Source of the DNA: DAOTXK01 sp034435395
GTDB lineage: Bacteria > Chloroflexota > Anaerolineae > Aggregatilineales > Ch27
Length of the DNA: 24,169 nt
Direction of reading: 5' to 3'
Assembly (NCBI GenBank): GCA_034435395.1
Contig: DAOTXK010000353.1
Span: 1-24,169, forward strand
In this document: positions 8,490-15,434 of the stretch, piece after piece
How positions within the stretch are numbered: the first letter of the stretch is position 1
Layout: the number at the start of each line of letters is the position of its first letter
The notes under the pieces: generated by a model
Seen by the model: only the letters and a program-made list of their open reading frames with translations
The model's database searches: none
Told to the model about the DNA's origin: nothing
Translations under genes and position numbers: made by a program

Positions 8490-9980
8490 ATGACCGATTG
8501 GCCGCGCCACCCGACCATCTATGAGATCAACACCTGGGCCTGGCTGCACGACCTCTCGGCCCGTTACCGTCACCCGGTCACGCTGGCCGACGTGCCCCCG
8601 CAGGAATGGGATGCGCTGGCCGAATATCGCCTGGACGCCGTATGGCTGATGGGCGTCTGGGAACGCAGCCCGGCGGGGAGGCGCATCGCCCGCCAGCACC
8701 CCGGCCTGCAGGAGGAATACCGCCGCGCCCTGCCCGACTACACCGCCGGGGATGTCGTCGGCTCGCCTTACGCCGTGCGCCGCTACCAGGTCGAGGCGCA
8801 GCTGGGCGGGCCGGCGGGAGATGCGGAAGGGCTGGCCGTCGCCAGGGAGGAGTTAAGTCTGCGGGGCATGCGCCTGCTGCTCGATTACGTGCCGAACCAT
8901 GTGGCGGTGGACCATCCCTGGGTGTTCGACCATCCCGAATACTTCATCCAGGGCGATAGCGCCGACCTGGTCGAGCAGCCGGATTATTTTTTCGAGGCGG
9001 GCGGTCATGTCCTCGCCCACGGGCGCGACCCCCACTTCCCCGCCTGGACCGACACCGCCCAGCTCAACGCCTTCCATCCAGGGCTGCGGCGGGCGGCCAT
9101 TGAGACGTTGGAGGCCATCGCCGGGCAGTGCGACGGCGTGCGCTGTGACATGGCCATGCTGCTGGTCAACCGCATCTTCGCCCAGACATGGGGCGCACGC
9201 GCCGGAAAAATGCCGGAGCCTGACTTCTGGACGGAAGTTATCAGTGCCGTGCGGCGGGCGCATCCCGACTTCCTGTTCATCGCCGAGGCGTATTGGGACT
9301 TGGAATGGGAGTTGCAGCAGCAGGGCTTCGACTACTGTTACGACAAACGGCTCTACGACCGTCTGCGCGCGGACACGCCGGAGAGCGTCCGCCTGCACCT
9401 GACCGCCGAGCTGGATTACCAGAACCGGCTGGTGCGTTTCATCGAAAACCACGACGAGCCTCGCGCCGCCGCCATCTTCGACCGCCAGCGGGAGCGCGTC
9501 GCCGCCGTGACCGCCGCCACCCTGCCCGGCGCGCGGCTGTTCCACGAGGGGCAGTTTGAGGGCTGCCGGATCAGGCTCCCCGTCCAGTTGGGCCGCCGTC
9601 CGGCGGAGCCGATCGATGGCGCGTTGCGCGCCTTCTACCGCACGCTGCTGGCCGCGATCGCGGAGCCCGTCTTCAAAGCGGGCGACTGGCAGCTGTGCGC
9701 CCGCGCTGGCTGGGCGGATAACCCCACCTGGGAGAATATCGTGGCCTGGTGCTGGCGGGATGGCGAGGAGCGGCGGCTGATCGCCGTCAACCTGGCGGGC
9801 AGCGCTTCCCAGGCGCGCCTCCGCCTGCCCTGGGGCGACCTGCACGGCCACACATGGAAACTGAGCGACGCCTTCAGCGGCGATGTCTACCTCCGGTCCG
9901 GCGATGAGATGGCCGGCCCCGGCCTGTACGTCAGCCTGGGGGCCTACGGGCTGCACTTCCTGCGGGTGGAGCGGGCCTGA
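8490..9980 (+). CDS. GH13 alpha-amylase-family enzyme
   Basis: This is a 496-residue (beta/alpha)8 glycoside hydrolase acting on alpha-glucosidic bonds. The four GH13 regions are clear: LLDYVPNH (D132, N136, H137), GVRCDMAML with nucleophile D220 and R218, FIAEAYWD with acid/base E266, and FIENHDEPR with H321 and transition-state D322. The catalytic triad is complete. The N-terminus PTIYEINTWAWL is the usual first strand. A C-terminal all-beta domain (about residues 400-496) fits GH13 domain C. No signal peptide is seen, so it should act in the cytoplasm, for example on glycogen, maltodextrins or trehalose-type substrates; exact specificity cannot be told. AAGGA lies 6 bases before the ATG. 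The TIR-domain gene follows 67 bases downstream. Confidence 0.9.
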   Translation: MTDWPRHPTIYEINTWAWLHDLSARYRHPVTLADVPPQEWDALAEYRLDAVWLMGVWERSPAGRRIARQHPGLQEEYRRALPDYTAGDVVGSPYAVRRYQVEAQLGGPAGDAEGLAVAREELSLRGMRLLLDYVPNHVAVDHPWVFDHPEYFIQGDSADLVEQPDYFFEAGGHVLAHGRDPHFPAWTDTAQLNAFHPGLRRAAIETLEAIAGQCDGVRCDMAMLLVNRIFAQTWGARAGKMPEPDFWTEVISAVRRAHPDFLFIAEAYWDLEWELQQQGFDYCYDKRLYDRLRADTPESVRLHLTAELDYQNRLVRFIENHDEPRAAAIFDRQRERVAAVTAATLPGARLFHEGQFEGCRIRLPVQLGRRPAEPIDGALRAFYRTLLAAIAEPVFKAGDWQLCARAGWADNPTWENIVAWCWRDGEERRLIAVNLAGSASQARLRLPWGDLHGHTWKLSDAFSGDVYLRSGDEMAGPGLYVSLGAYGLHFLRVERA

Positions 9981-10047
9981 TCGGGTTGTGCCGCCGCCCC
10001 AATGCTGGCATACTGGGCACGGCCCGACTCGCCCAGGGGAAATCCGT

Positions 10048-10911
10048 ATGGCGCTGGTGTTTGTGAGTTACTCCCACGACGACGAAGCCTTCGTCCTGAA
10101 GCTGCTGGACGATCTGCGCCAGAACCACGTACCGTTCTGGTTCGACGGCCACATCCCCACCGGCCAGCGGTGGGATAAGTACATCCAGCGCCAGCTGACC
10201 GAAGCGACCCACCTGCTGTTTGTGATGTCGGAATCGTCGGTGGAGTCGGATAATGTGCTGGACGAGGTCATCTTCGCCCTCGACACCCACAAGACCATCA
10301 TCCCCATCCGCATTGACAACTGCACGCCGCCCTACCGCCTCAGCCGCCTCCAGCACATCGACTTCCGGAAAAACCCGGCCCAGGCCCTCAAGCGCCTGCT
10401 CAAGGCCCTGCCCGGCGAAGCGTCGCCTCCCGCCGAGCCGCAGCCCTCGCCCGCCCGGCGGAAGAGCGGCCATTACGCCTTCTGGGAGTCCCTGCTGGAG
10501 CGCGCCCGCGCCCGCACCACCCTGCACCTCCGCATCTCCCCCCAGACCGGGCCTTCCATTGCCGCCACGGCGGGCGTGCCCGGACTCAAGTTTCGGTACG
10601 CCATCCACCGGCGGGCGGTCAGCGTCCAGCTGGCCATCGATGTGTGCGACCGGTCCCGCAACAAGATCATCTTCGACCGGCTGGCCGGCTCAAGACCGGC
10701 CATTGAGGCGGCCTTTGGCGGCCCCCTGGCCTGGGAACGATTGGATAATCACAAAGCCAGCCGCCTCATCTGGATGCTTGCGTGGCCGGATCGCGCCGAT
10801 GAAGCCGCCTGGCCCCCCATTCAGGAGGCCATGATCGATGCCATGATCCGGCTGGAGAAAGCGCTCCGCCCCCACCTGGATGCGCTGTCCCAGCCCTCCC
10901 CCGGCTCTTGA
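10048..10911 (+). CDS. TIR domain - DUF4268 fusion protein
   Basis: Residues 1-130 form a TIR domain: MALVFVSYSHDDEAFVLKLL as the first strand and helix, FWFDGHIPTGQRWDKYI around the BB loop, and LLFVMSESSVESDNVLDEVI, where E73 sits at the position of the catalytic glutamate of NAD-cleaving TIR enzymes. A Pro-rich linker (PPAEPQPSPARRKSG) joins a C-terminal DUF4268-like domain from about residue 142 (HYAFWESLL...) to 280, with ISPQTGPSIAATAG and the helix ending in RLEKALRPHL. DUF4268 is found fused to nuclease-type or TIR modules in bacteria; its role is not established. The start at ATG 10048 has AGGGG 8 bases upstream; an open frame further upstream overlaps GH13 and is rejected. Bacterial TIR proteins commonly kill or arrest phage-infected cells by NAD depletion, so a defence role is plausible but inferred. 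Confidence 0.85.
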   Translation: MALVFVSYSHDDEAFVLKLLDDLRQNHVPFWFDGHIPTGQRWDKYIQRQLTEATHLLFVMSESSVESDNVLDEVIFALDTHKTIIPIRIDNCTPPYRLSRLQHIDFRKNPAQALKRLLKALPGEASPPAEPQPSPARRKSGHYAFWESLLERARARTTLHLRISPQTGPSIAATAGVPGLKFRYAIHRRAVSVQLAIDVCDRSRNKIIFDRLAGSRPAIEAAFGGPLAWERLDNHKASRLIWMLAWPDRADEAAWPPIQEAMIDAMIRLEKALRPHLDALSQPSPGS

Positions 10912-11028
10912 TCCATCAGCGTAAACCCGGCCGGCGTTCCGGGCCGCCCCGCCGGCTGGCCCGCGCCAGCCTGAACGTAAAAAATTCGTGAAAAACGGCG
11001 TCGTGGCCATTTCCCTCCTTTTGTAAGA

Positions 11029-11057
11029 TTGACATTAACAGATAGATGGTGTTAGCT
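11029..11057 (+). promoter_or_regulatory. Promoter candidate for the GT-C/DMFA2-like gene run
   Basis: A consensus -35 TTGACA at 11029-11034 is followed after 17 bases by TTAGCT at 11052-11057. The -10 box is weak, but the surrounding 10975-11060 is AT-rich for this genome. The leader to the GTG start would be about 375 bases. Confidence 0.4.
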
Positions 11058-11331
11058 TCTGGCTGTGGACAACGGAAGACGCTCTTTTCAATGGTTGGTG
11101 TCGGACGGTGTAAGCGTTGCAGGGGCTGAGTCGGAAACAAACCCAGGCACGGGTGTGTTGATAGGCACGTGAGCAATCATTGTACTCCGCTGGCAGCCAC
11201 CCAGGGGCGTGGCTGATTGATTCTGAAGCGATCGGTCAACGTCCACTCATCTCACCAACCCAAGCGTTCAGGGGATCATTCTTCCGCCAGGCCGGTTCCG
11301 CCTGTCGCGTCGAGCCGGGGCCAGCCGTTGC

Positions 11332-11361
11332 CCCCACCGGAGTGACGATGCGCCGGTGGGG
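11332..11361 (+). promoter_or_regulatory. Leader hairpin, 9-bp perfect stem
   Basis: CCCCACCGG at 11332-11340 and CCGGTGGGG at 11353-11361 form a perfect 9-bp stem with a 12-base loop. There is no T-tract, so it is not a classical terminator. It lies about 80 bases before the GT-C start and could be an RNA leader structure or a protein-binding site. Confidence 0.45.
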
Positions 11362-11399
11362 CGTGCCGCGTCCGTCACCCTTCGGCGGGAGCGACACTT

Positions 11400-11418
11400 G
11401 CTGGCCGGATCGGCCAGC
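11400..11418 (+). promoter_or_regulatory. Tight hairpin just upstream of the GT-C ribosome-binding site
   Basis: GCTGGCCG (11400-11407), loop GAT, CGGCCAGC (11411-11418) form an 8-bp, mostly G/C stem with a 3-base loop. It ends about 8 bases before the GAGGG that precedes the GTG start at 11439, so it could affect translation initiation. Confidence 0.45.
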
Positions 11419-11438
11419 CCGAAACGAGGGACAATGCC

Positions 11439-13004
11439 GTGAGCACACAGCAAACCCACATGGTCGCCAAAACAGCCAGCGCCCGCTGGCGTTGGCTCCG
11501 CTATGCCGGTTACGGTATCGCCTGTCTGGCCCTGGCCTTCCTGCTGTTGTACCGGCTGGAGACGTTCGCGGTGCTCAGACACGACGAAGGCAGTTTCCTG
11601 CACGTCGCCAAAAACTATGCGCTCGACGGCGTTTATGCCGACTCCAGCAGCGAGGGCTACCGCTTCGCTGGCCCGGTCATCAGCACCGGTCCGACGGTCA
11701 TCCTGCCCATCGCCCTGCTGTTCCGGCTGGTCGAGGTCAGCGTCCCCCTGGCGCGGCTGGTCATCGTCGTTTACGGCGTTTTGATGCTGGTCGCGCTTTA
11801 CGGCCTGGCCGCCCAGCTGGGCGACCGACGCCTGGCGCTGGTCACGCTGATCCTGGCGGTGACCAGCACCGGCCTGGACTTCACCTATTACAGCCGTCAC
11901 GTCCTGGGGGAGATACCGGGCCTCTTCTTTCTTTTCACCGGCCTGTGGCTGTGGCTGCGCCCGGGTTCGCGCGGTCTGGCCGTCCTGGTGGGCGTGGGCG
12001 TCCTGATGGGGCTGGCGGCCATCACCAAAAATCAGTATGCGGTCTTTGTGCTGCCCGGCCTGCTGCTGGCCTGGCTACTGGACCTGGTATGGTACCGGCG
12101 GCGAGGCTGGCGGTATTTTGTCGTGCCCGGCCTGATTGCCGGAGCGCTGTTTTTCGCCTGGAACTACTACGTCTTTTTCCTGTTGGGCGCGGACATTCGG
12201 AACCCCGCCGAAGATATAGAAGTGCTGCGGGCGGCAGGCTCCAGCGGTTTTCTGGTGCTGAATCCGAAGATCATCACCGAGAATGCCTACCTGCTGACCG
12301 GCGACAAGACCTTCAGCGGGCTTTTTGTCCCGGCCCTGCTCTACGGGCTGTTCCTGAGCCTGCGCCGCGACGACACCGGCCAGCGCTGGGGCACCCTCAC
12401 CCTGTTCCTCGCCCTCAGCGCCGGACTGTTTATCATCTCGGTGGGCTGGGCCCGTTACGCCGTCCCTCCTATCGCCTTTTCCGCGCTGTTGGTGGGAAGC
12501 CTGCTCCACCAGCTGACCGATGGCTATCGCCCGGACTGGAAAGGGTTGCAGGCCGCGCTGCTCGGTCAGCAGGCATTGTCCCTGGCCCTGGTCGTACAAC
12601 TCGTCGTGCTGGGCCTGCTGGTGGGGATGGTCGTTTTGCCCCTGGGCCGCGCTTTCTTTAACGTGACCGCTGGCGGCGACCTTTCCCCCTACCAGGTGGC
12701 GCAATACCTGAAGGCCAACGCCCCGCCGGAGACCCTGATCGAAACCTGGGAGACCGAGCTGGCCGTGCTGACGGATCATCGGTACCACTACCCTCCCTAT
12801 CTGGCGGAACAGGCGGTCAACACGGCCCATGATGCCAGTGCGCCCCCCCAGGACGCCTATGACTTCCGCGACCATGTGGACCCGGATTACCTGGTCCTGG
12901 GTCCCTACTCCAAGTGGTCCGGCGTATACACGGCGGAGGCGCTATACGGCTACGAGCTGGTGCAGAGCTACGGCGATTATGATATCTACCAGCGGCGGCG
13001 GTGA
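11439..13004 (+). CDS. GT-C family membrane glycosyltransferase (PMT/ArnT-like)
   Basis: This 521-residue polytopic membrane protein has the layout of a GT-C glycosyltransferase, which moves a sugar from a polyprenyl-phosphate donor to an acceptor outside the membrane. The first hydrophobic helix (residues 22-39) is followed by an external loop with AVLRHDEGSF (D49, E50), the acidic pair typical of this superfamily. Many more helices follow (for example PLARLVIVVYGVLMLVALYG and VVQLVVLGLLVGMVVLPLG), then a soluble extracytoplasmic tail from about residue 410 to the end. The start is GTG at 11439 with GAGGG upstream; the ATG eight codons on would also work. It opens the run of plus-strand envelope genes and is preceded by a structured leader. 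The donor sugar and acceptor cannot be read from the sequence. Confidence 0.8.
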   Translation: MSTQQTHMVAKTASARWRWLRYAGYGIACLALAFLLLYRLETFAVLRHDEGSFLHVAKNYALDGVYADSSSEGYRFAGPVISTGPTVILPIALLFRLVEVSVPLARLVIVVYGVLMLVALYGLAAQLGDRRLALVTLILAVTSTGLDFTYYSRHVLGEIPGLFFLFTGLWLWLRPGSRGLAVLVGVGVLMGLAAITKNQYAVFVLPGLLLAWLLDLVWYRRRGWRYFVVPGLIAGALFFAWNYYVFFLLGADIRNPAEDIEVLRAAGSSGFLVLNPKIITENAYLLTGDKTFSGLFVPALLYGLFLSLRRDDTGQRWGTLTLFLALSAGLFIISVGWARYAVPPIAFSALLVGSLLHQLTDGYRPDWKGLQAALLGQQALSLALVVQLVVLGLLVGMVVLPLGRAFFNVTAGGDLSPYQVAQYLKANAPPETLIETWETELAVLTDHRYHYPPYLAEQAVNTAHDASAPPQDAYDFRDHVDPDYLVLGPYSKWSGVYTAEALYGYELVQSYGDYDIYQRRR

Positions 13005-13115
13005 CCGTTCCGGGGAGCGGTCGGCGGTCAGCTGGCCGGGTGAACAGAAGAGAGACCAGGATGTGCGGCGCTCGTTTAGCGTGTATCGATAAGATGGGCA
13101 AGCGAGGCTTGAGAA

Positions 13116-13135
13116 CAAGGGGCTTAAGCCCCTTG
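13116..13135. repeat. Perfect 20-bp palindrome
   Basis: CAAGGGGCTTAAGCCCCTTG reads identically on both strands. It lies in the gap between the GT-C gene and the first DMFA2-like gene, and an 18/20 copy occurs at 5495-5514. It could be a dispersed repeat or the site of a dimeric DNA-binding protein. Confidence 0.6.
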
Positions 13136-13192
13136 CCTGACCTCCTGCCTGGCTCCCTGGCCGCGCGCCTTTTTCACAGGAGCCGTCCCGTT

Positions 13193-15313
13193 TTGCCGCC
13201 CGCGCTCAGGAAAGGGATTGGCCTCGGCCTGGCTCTGCTCACGGCTCTGACAACCGGCTCACCCGGCCACGCCCAGACGCCTGATCCCTGCGCCGCGCCC
13301 GCCAATCCCATCGTGGCCGAGAACTGCCTGCCGGGGACGGACGAGTGGCTCATCGACCGCCCGCCAGCGGCCAACCCGGCCATCGAAGGTTTCGCCTATC
13401 CCCCCAGCATCGACCGCGGGGAAACGGTCACGTTTTACGTCAACACCCCCGCGCCGCGCTTCGACATCCACATCTACCGCAGCGGCTATTATGGCGGCCT
13501 GGGGGGACGCCTGATCCTGTCCATCACCGACCTGCCGGGGCAATCGCAACCGGCCTGCCACTACGACTGCCAGACCGGCCTGGCCAGTTGCGCCAACTGG
13601 TCGCCCTCCCATCGCCTGACCGTCCCGGTGGAGTGGGTCTCTGGCGTCTACCTCGCCAGGCTGGCTCTCCCTGACGGCGCGGCCAGCTATGCGCTGTTCA
13701 CCGTCCGTGACGATGCGCGCCCCTCGGATATCCTGTTCCAGCAAAGCCTGTTCACCTACCAGGCATACAACAACCAGGTCGGCAAGGCCCTTTATACGGC
13801 GGGCGGCGGCGAGTGCAACACCATCGCTGGCAGCCCCCGCGCGGTGAGCGTCTCCTTCCACCGGCCCTATGACCCGGCCCTGGACCTCTACCGCAGCTTC
13901 AGCAACTCTTACTTCCGGGCAGAATTCGCCATGGCCCGCTGGCTGGAGGCCCAGGGTTACGACGTGACCTACGCCACCGACCTGGACACGCACCGCTCCG
14001 GCCTGCCGGGCGCGGCGAACCGGCTGCTGCATCACCGCGCCTTCCTCATGGCCGGGCACGATGAGTATTGGACCCAGGAAATGCGCGACGCGATTACGGC
14101 GGCCCGCGACGCTGGCGTTCACATCGGGAACTTCTCCGCCCAGACCGGCCTGTGGCGGGCCCGCCTGACACCGGACCCCTGGACCGGCGAGCCGGACAGC
14201 GTCCTGGTGAGCTACAAGACGGTCGAGAGCGGGCCGCCCGACCCCAGCGGCCACTCCACCTCCAGCTTCCGCGACCCGGAAGGCCCGGACGACCCGGAAA
14301 ACGGCCTGCTGGGCATCATGCACATCGGCGAGAATGACAGCCTGCACGCGCCGCTGCGCGTCACTGCCGAACACGGCCAGGATCGCATCTACCGGCACAC
14401 TGACCTGCAAGCCCTGCCGCCGGGCACCTATGCCATCGTCGGCCAGGATGTCGTCGGCTGGGAGTTCGATACGGTGTTCGACAACGGCCACACGCCGGAA
14501 GAGCTGGAGATTCTCGCCGCGACCCCTGTCTTTGGCGTCCTGCTTCAGGATGCGGGCGATTACAAAGCTTCCGCCACCGGCGAGACCACCACCACCCTGA
14601 CCCGCTACACCGCGCCCAGCGGCGCGATCGTCCTGTCCGCCGGCACCAACCAGTGGTCCTGGGGACTGGGCGCGCGGCAGGTCGAAGCCATCGCGCCGGA
14701 CCCGTTGATCGAACAGATCACCTACAATATCCTGGCGGACATGGGGATTCAACCGGCCACGCCCGGCGATGGGCTGATCCTGGACGGCGAAGACGGCTCG
14801 CTGCCCGTCGATCCGGATGCCATCTTCCCTCTGGACGCGCCCAACGACATCGTCATCGAAAACGTGCAGGTCCATCATCCTGCTGGCGACCTCCTCAACG
14901 ACGGGCGCACCGTGACCATCGCCTGGGAGACCAATGTGCCCACCGCCGGACAGCTCTGGTTTGGCCGGACGCCCGAACTGATCAACGTTGAGCGAGGCCA
15001 TGTCCGCGCCTTCGCACACGACCATGCGCTGACCGAGATCAACCTGATACCCGGCGAAATCATCTACTACCAGATCCTGGCGGTGGACGAACGCGGGAGG
15101 CTGGCCGTGTATGACGGGCATTTTCAGACCCCGCCGAACCTCCTGGTCCAGGGAGGCTCAGCCATTCTCAACGCCCTCCGCGCCGGACGGTGCTGGTCGC
15201 AGGCCAATCCGACGCTGGCGACGGCAGGGGGTCTGGCCCTGGCCCTGGTCATCACGCTGGCCGCCGGGCGCGCGCTGGCATCCCTGCGGAGGCGTTTGAA
15301 ACGGGGCAGGTGA
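13193..15313 (+). CDS. Membrane-anchored DMFA2-like (N,N-dimethylformamidase large-subunit-like) protein 1
   Basis: The 706-residue protein has a signal peptide (ALRKGIGLGLALLTALTTG, cleavage after GHA at 27), an Ig-like N-terminal domain (IEGFAYPPSIDRGETVTFYV, IYRSGYYGGLGGRL), and the DMFA2-type catalytic domain from about 180 to 530 with LFTYQAYNN, FAMARWLEAQGYDVTYATD, AGHDEYW (E291) and GWEFD (E424). A fibronectin-III-like domain (about 551-645, VTIAWETNVPTAGQLWFG) and a C-terminal membrane helix (about 673-697) before RRRLKRGR complete it. Known dimethylformamidase binds one iron through a Tyr and two Glu; E291 and E424 have nearly the same separation as its two glutamates, so they are candidate ligands. 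I chose TTG at 13193: AGGAG lies 10 bases upstream, the signal peptide starts there, and the palindrome stays intergenic. ATG 13061 or 13094 are alternatives. The amide substrate is unknown. Confidence 0.8.
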   Translation: MPPALRKGIGLGLALLTALTTGSPGHAQTPDPCAAPANPIVAENCLPGTDEWLIDRPPAANPAIEGFAYPPSIDRGETVTFYVNTPAPRFDIHIYRSGYYGGLGGRLILSITDLPGQSQPACHYDCQTGLASCANWSPSHRLTVPVEWVSGVYLARLALPDGAASYALFTVRDDARPSDILFQQSLFTYQAYNNQVGKALYTAGGGECNTIAGSPRAVSVSFHRPYDPALDLYRSFSNSYFRAEFAMARWLEAQGYDVTYATDLDTHRSGLPGAANRLLHHRAFLMAGHDEYWTQEMRDAITAARDAGVHIGNFSAQTGLWRARLTPDPWTGEPDSVLVSYKTVESGPPDPSGHSTSSFRDPEGPDDPENGLLGIMHIGENDSLHAPLRVTAEHGQDRIYRHTDLQALPPGTYAIVGQDVVGWEFDTVFDNGHTPEELEILAATPVFGVLLQDAGDYKASATGETTTTLTRYTAPSGAIVLSAGTNQWSWGLGARQVEAIAPDPLIEQITYNILADMGIQPATPGDGLILDGEDGSLPVDPDAIFPLDAPNDIVIENVQVHHPAGDLLNDGRTVTIAWETNVPTAGQLWFGRTPELINVERGHVRAFAHDHALTEINLIPGEIIYYQILAVDERGRLAVYDGHFQTPPNLLVQGGSAILNALRAGRCWSQANPTLATAGGLALALVITLAAGRALASLRRRLKRGR

Positions 15314-15321
15314 AGAATCGT

Positions 15322-15369
15322 CGCCGCCCTCGTCATTGGTGACGCAGCGGCATCGGCTTTTCGGCGGCG
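15322..15369. repeat. Inverted repeats between the two DMFA2-like genes
   Basis: CGCCGCC at 15322-15328 pairs with GGCGGCG at 15363-15369, and inside lies a small hairpin CGTCA-TTGG-TGACG at 15331-15344. There is no T-tract. It may reduce read-through or simply reflect GC-rich sequence. Confidence 0.35.
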
Positions 15370-15434
15370 GATGATCGGCCTGTCGCCGCGCACCAGAAGC
15401 TTCATGACTGGTTTACCTGTAAGGAGTGAATGGC

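Larger units (their letters stand above)
10912..11438. other. 527-bp gene-free leader of the envelope locus
   Basis: I see no convincing gene in either strand here. The stretch holds a hairpin just after the TIR gene (7-bp stem, GCCGGCG at 10930-10936 with CGCCGGC at 10950-10956, no T-tract), a promoter candidate near 11029, and two strong hairpins at 11332-11361 and 11400-11418. It is likely the control region for the genes that start at 11439. Confidence 0.55.

Noticed and set aside
10916..11176. 86-codon minus-strand frame in the leader region
   Set aside because: No ribosome-binding site or recognisable features; it covers the hairpin and promoter candidate.
11180..12661. 493-codon plus-strand frame overlapping the GT-C gene
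   Set aside because: The Arg/Pro/Gly-rich composition is a frame-shifted shadow of the GT-C gene, which has hydrophobic helices and a catalytic loop.
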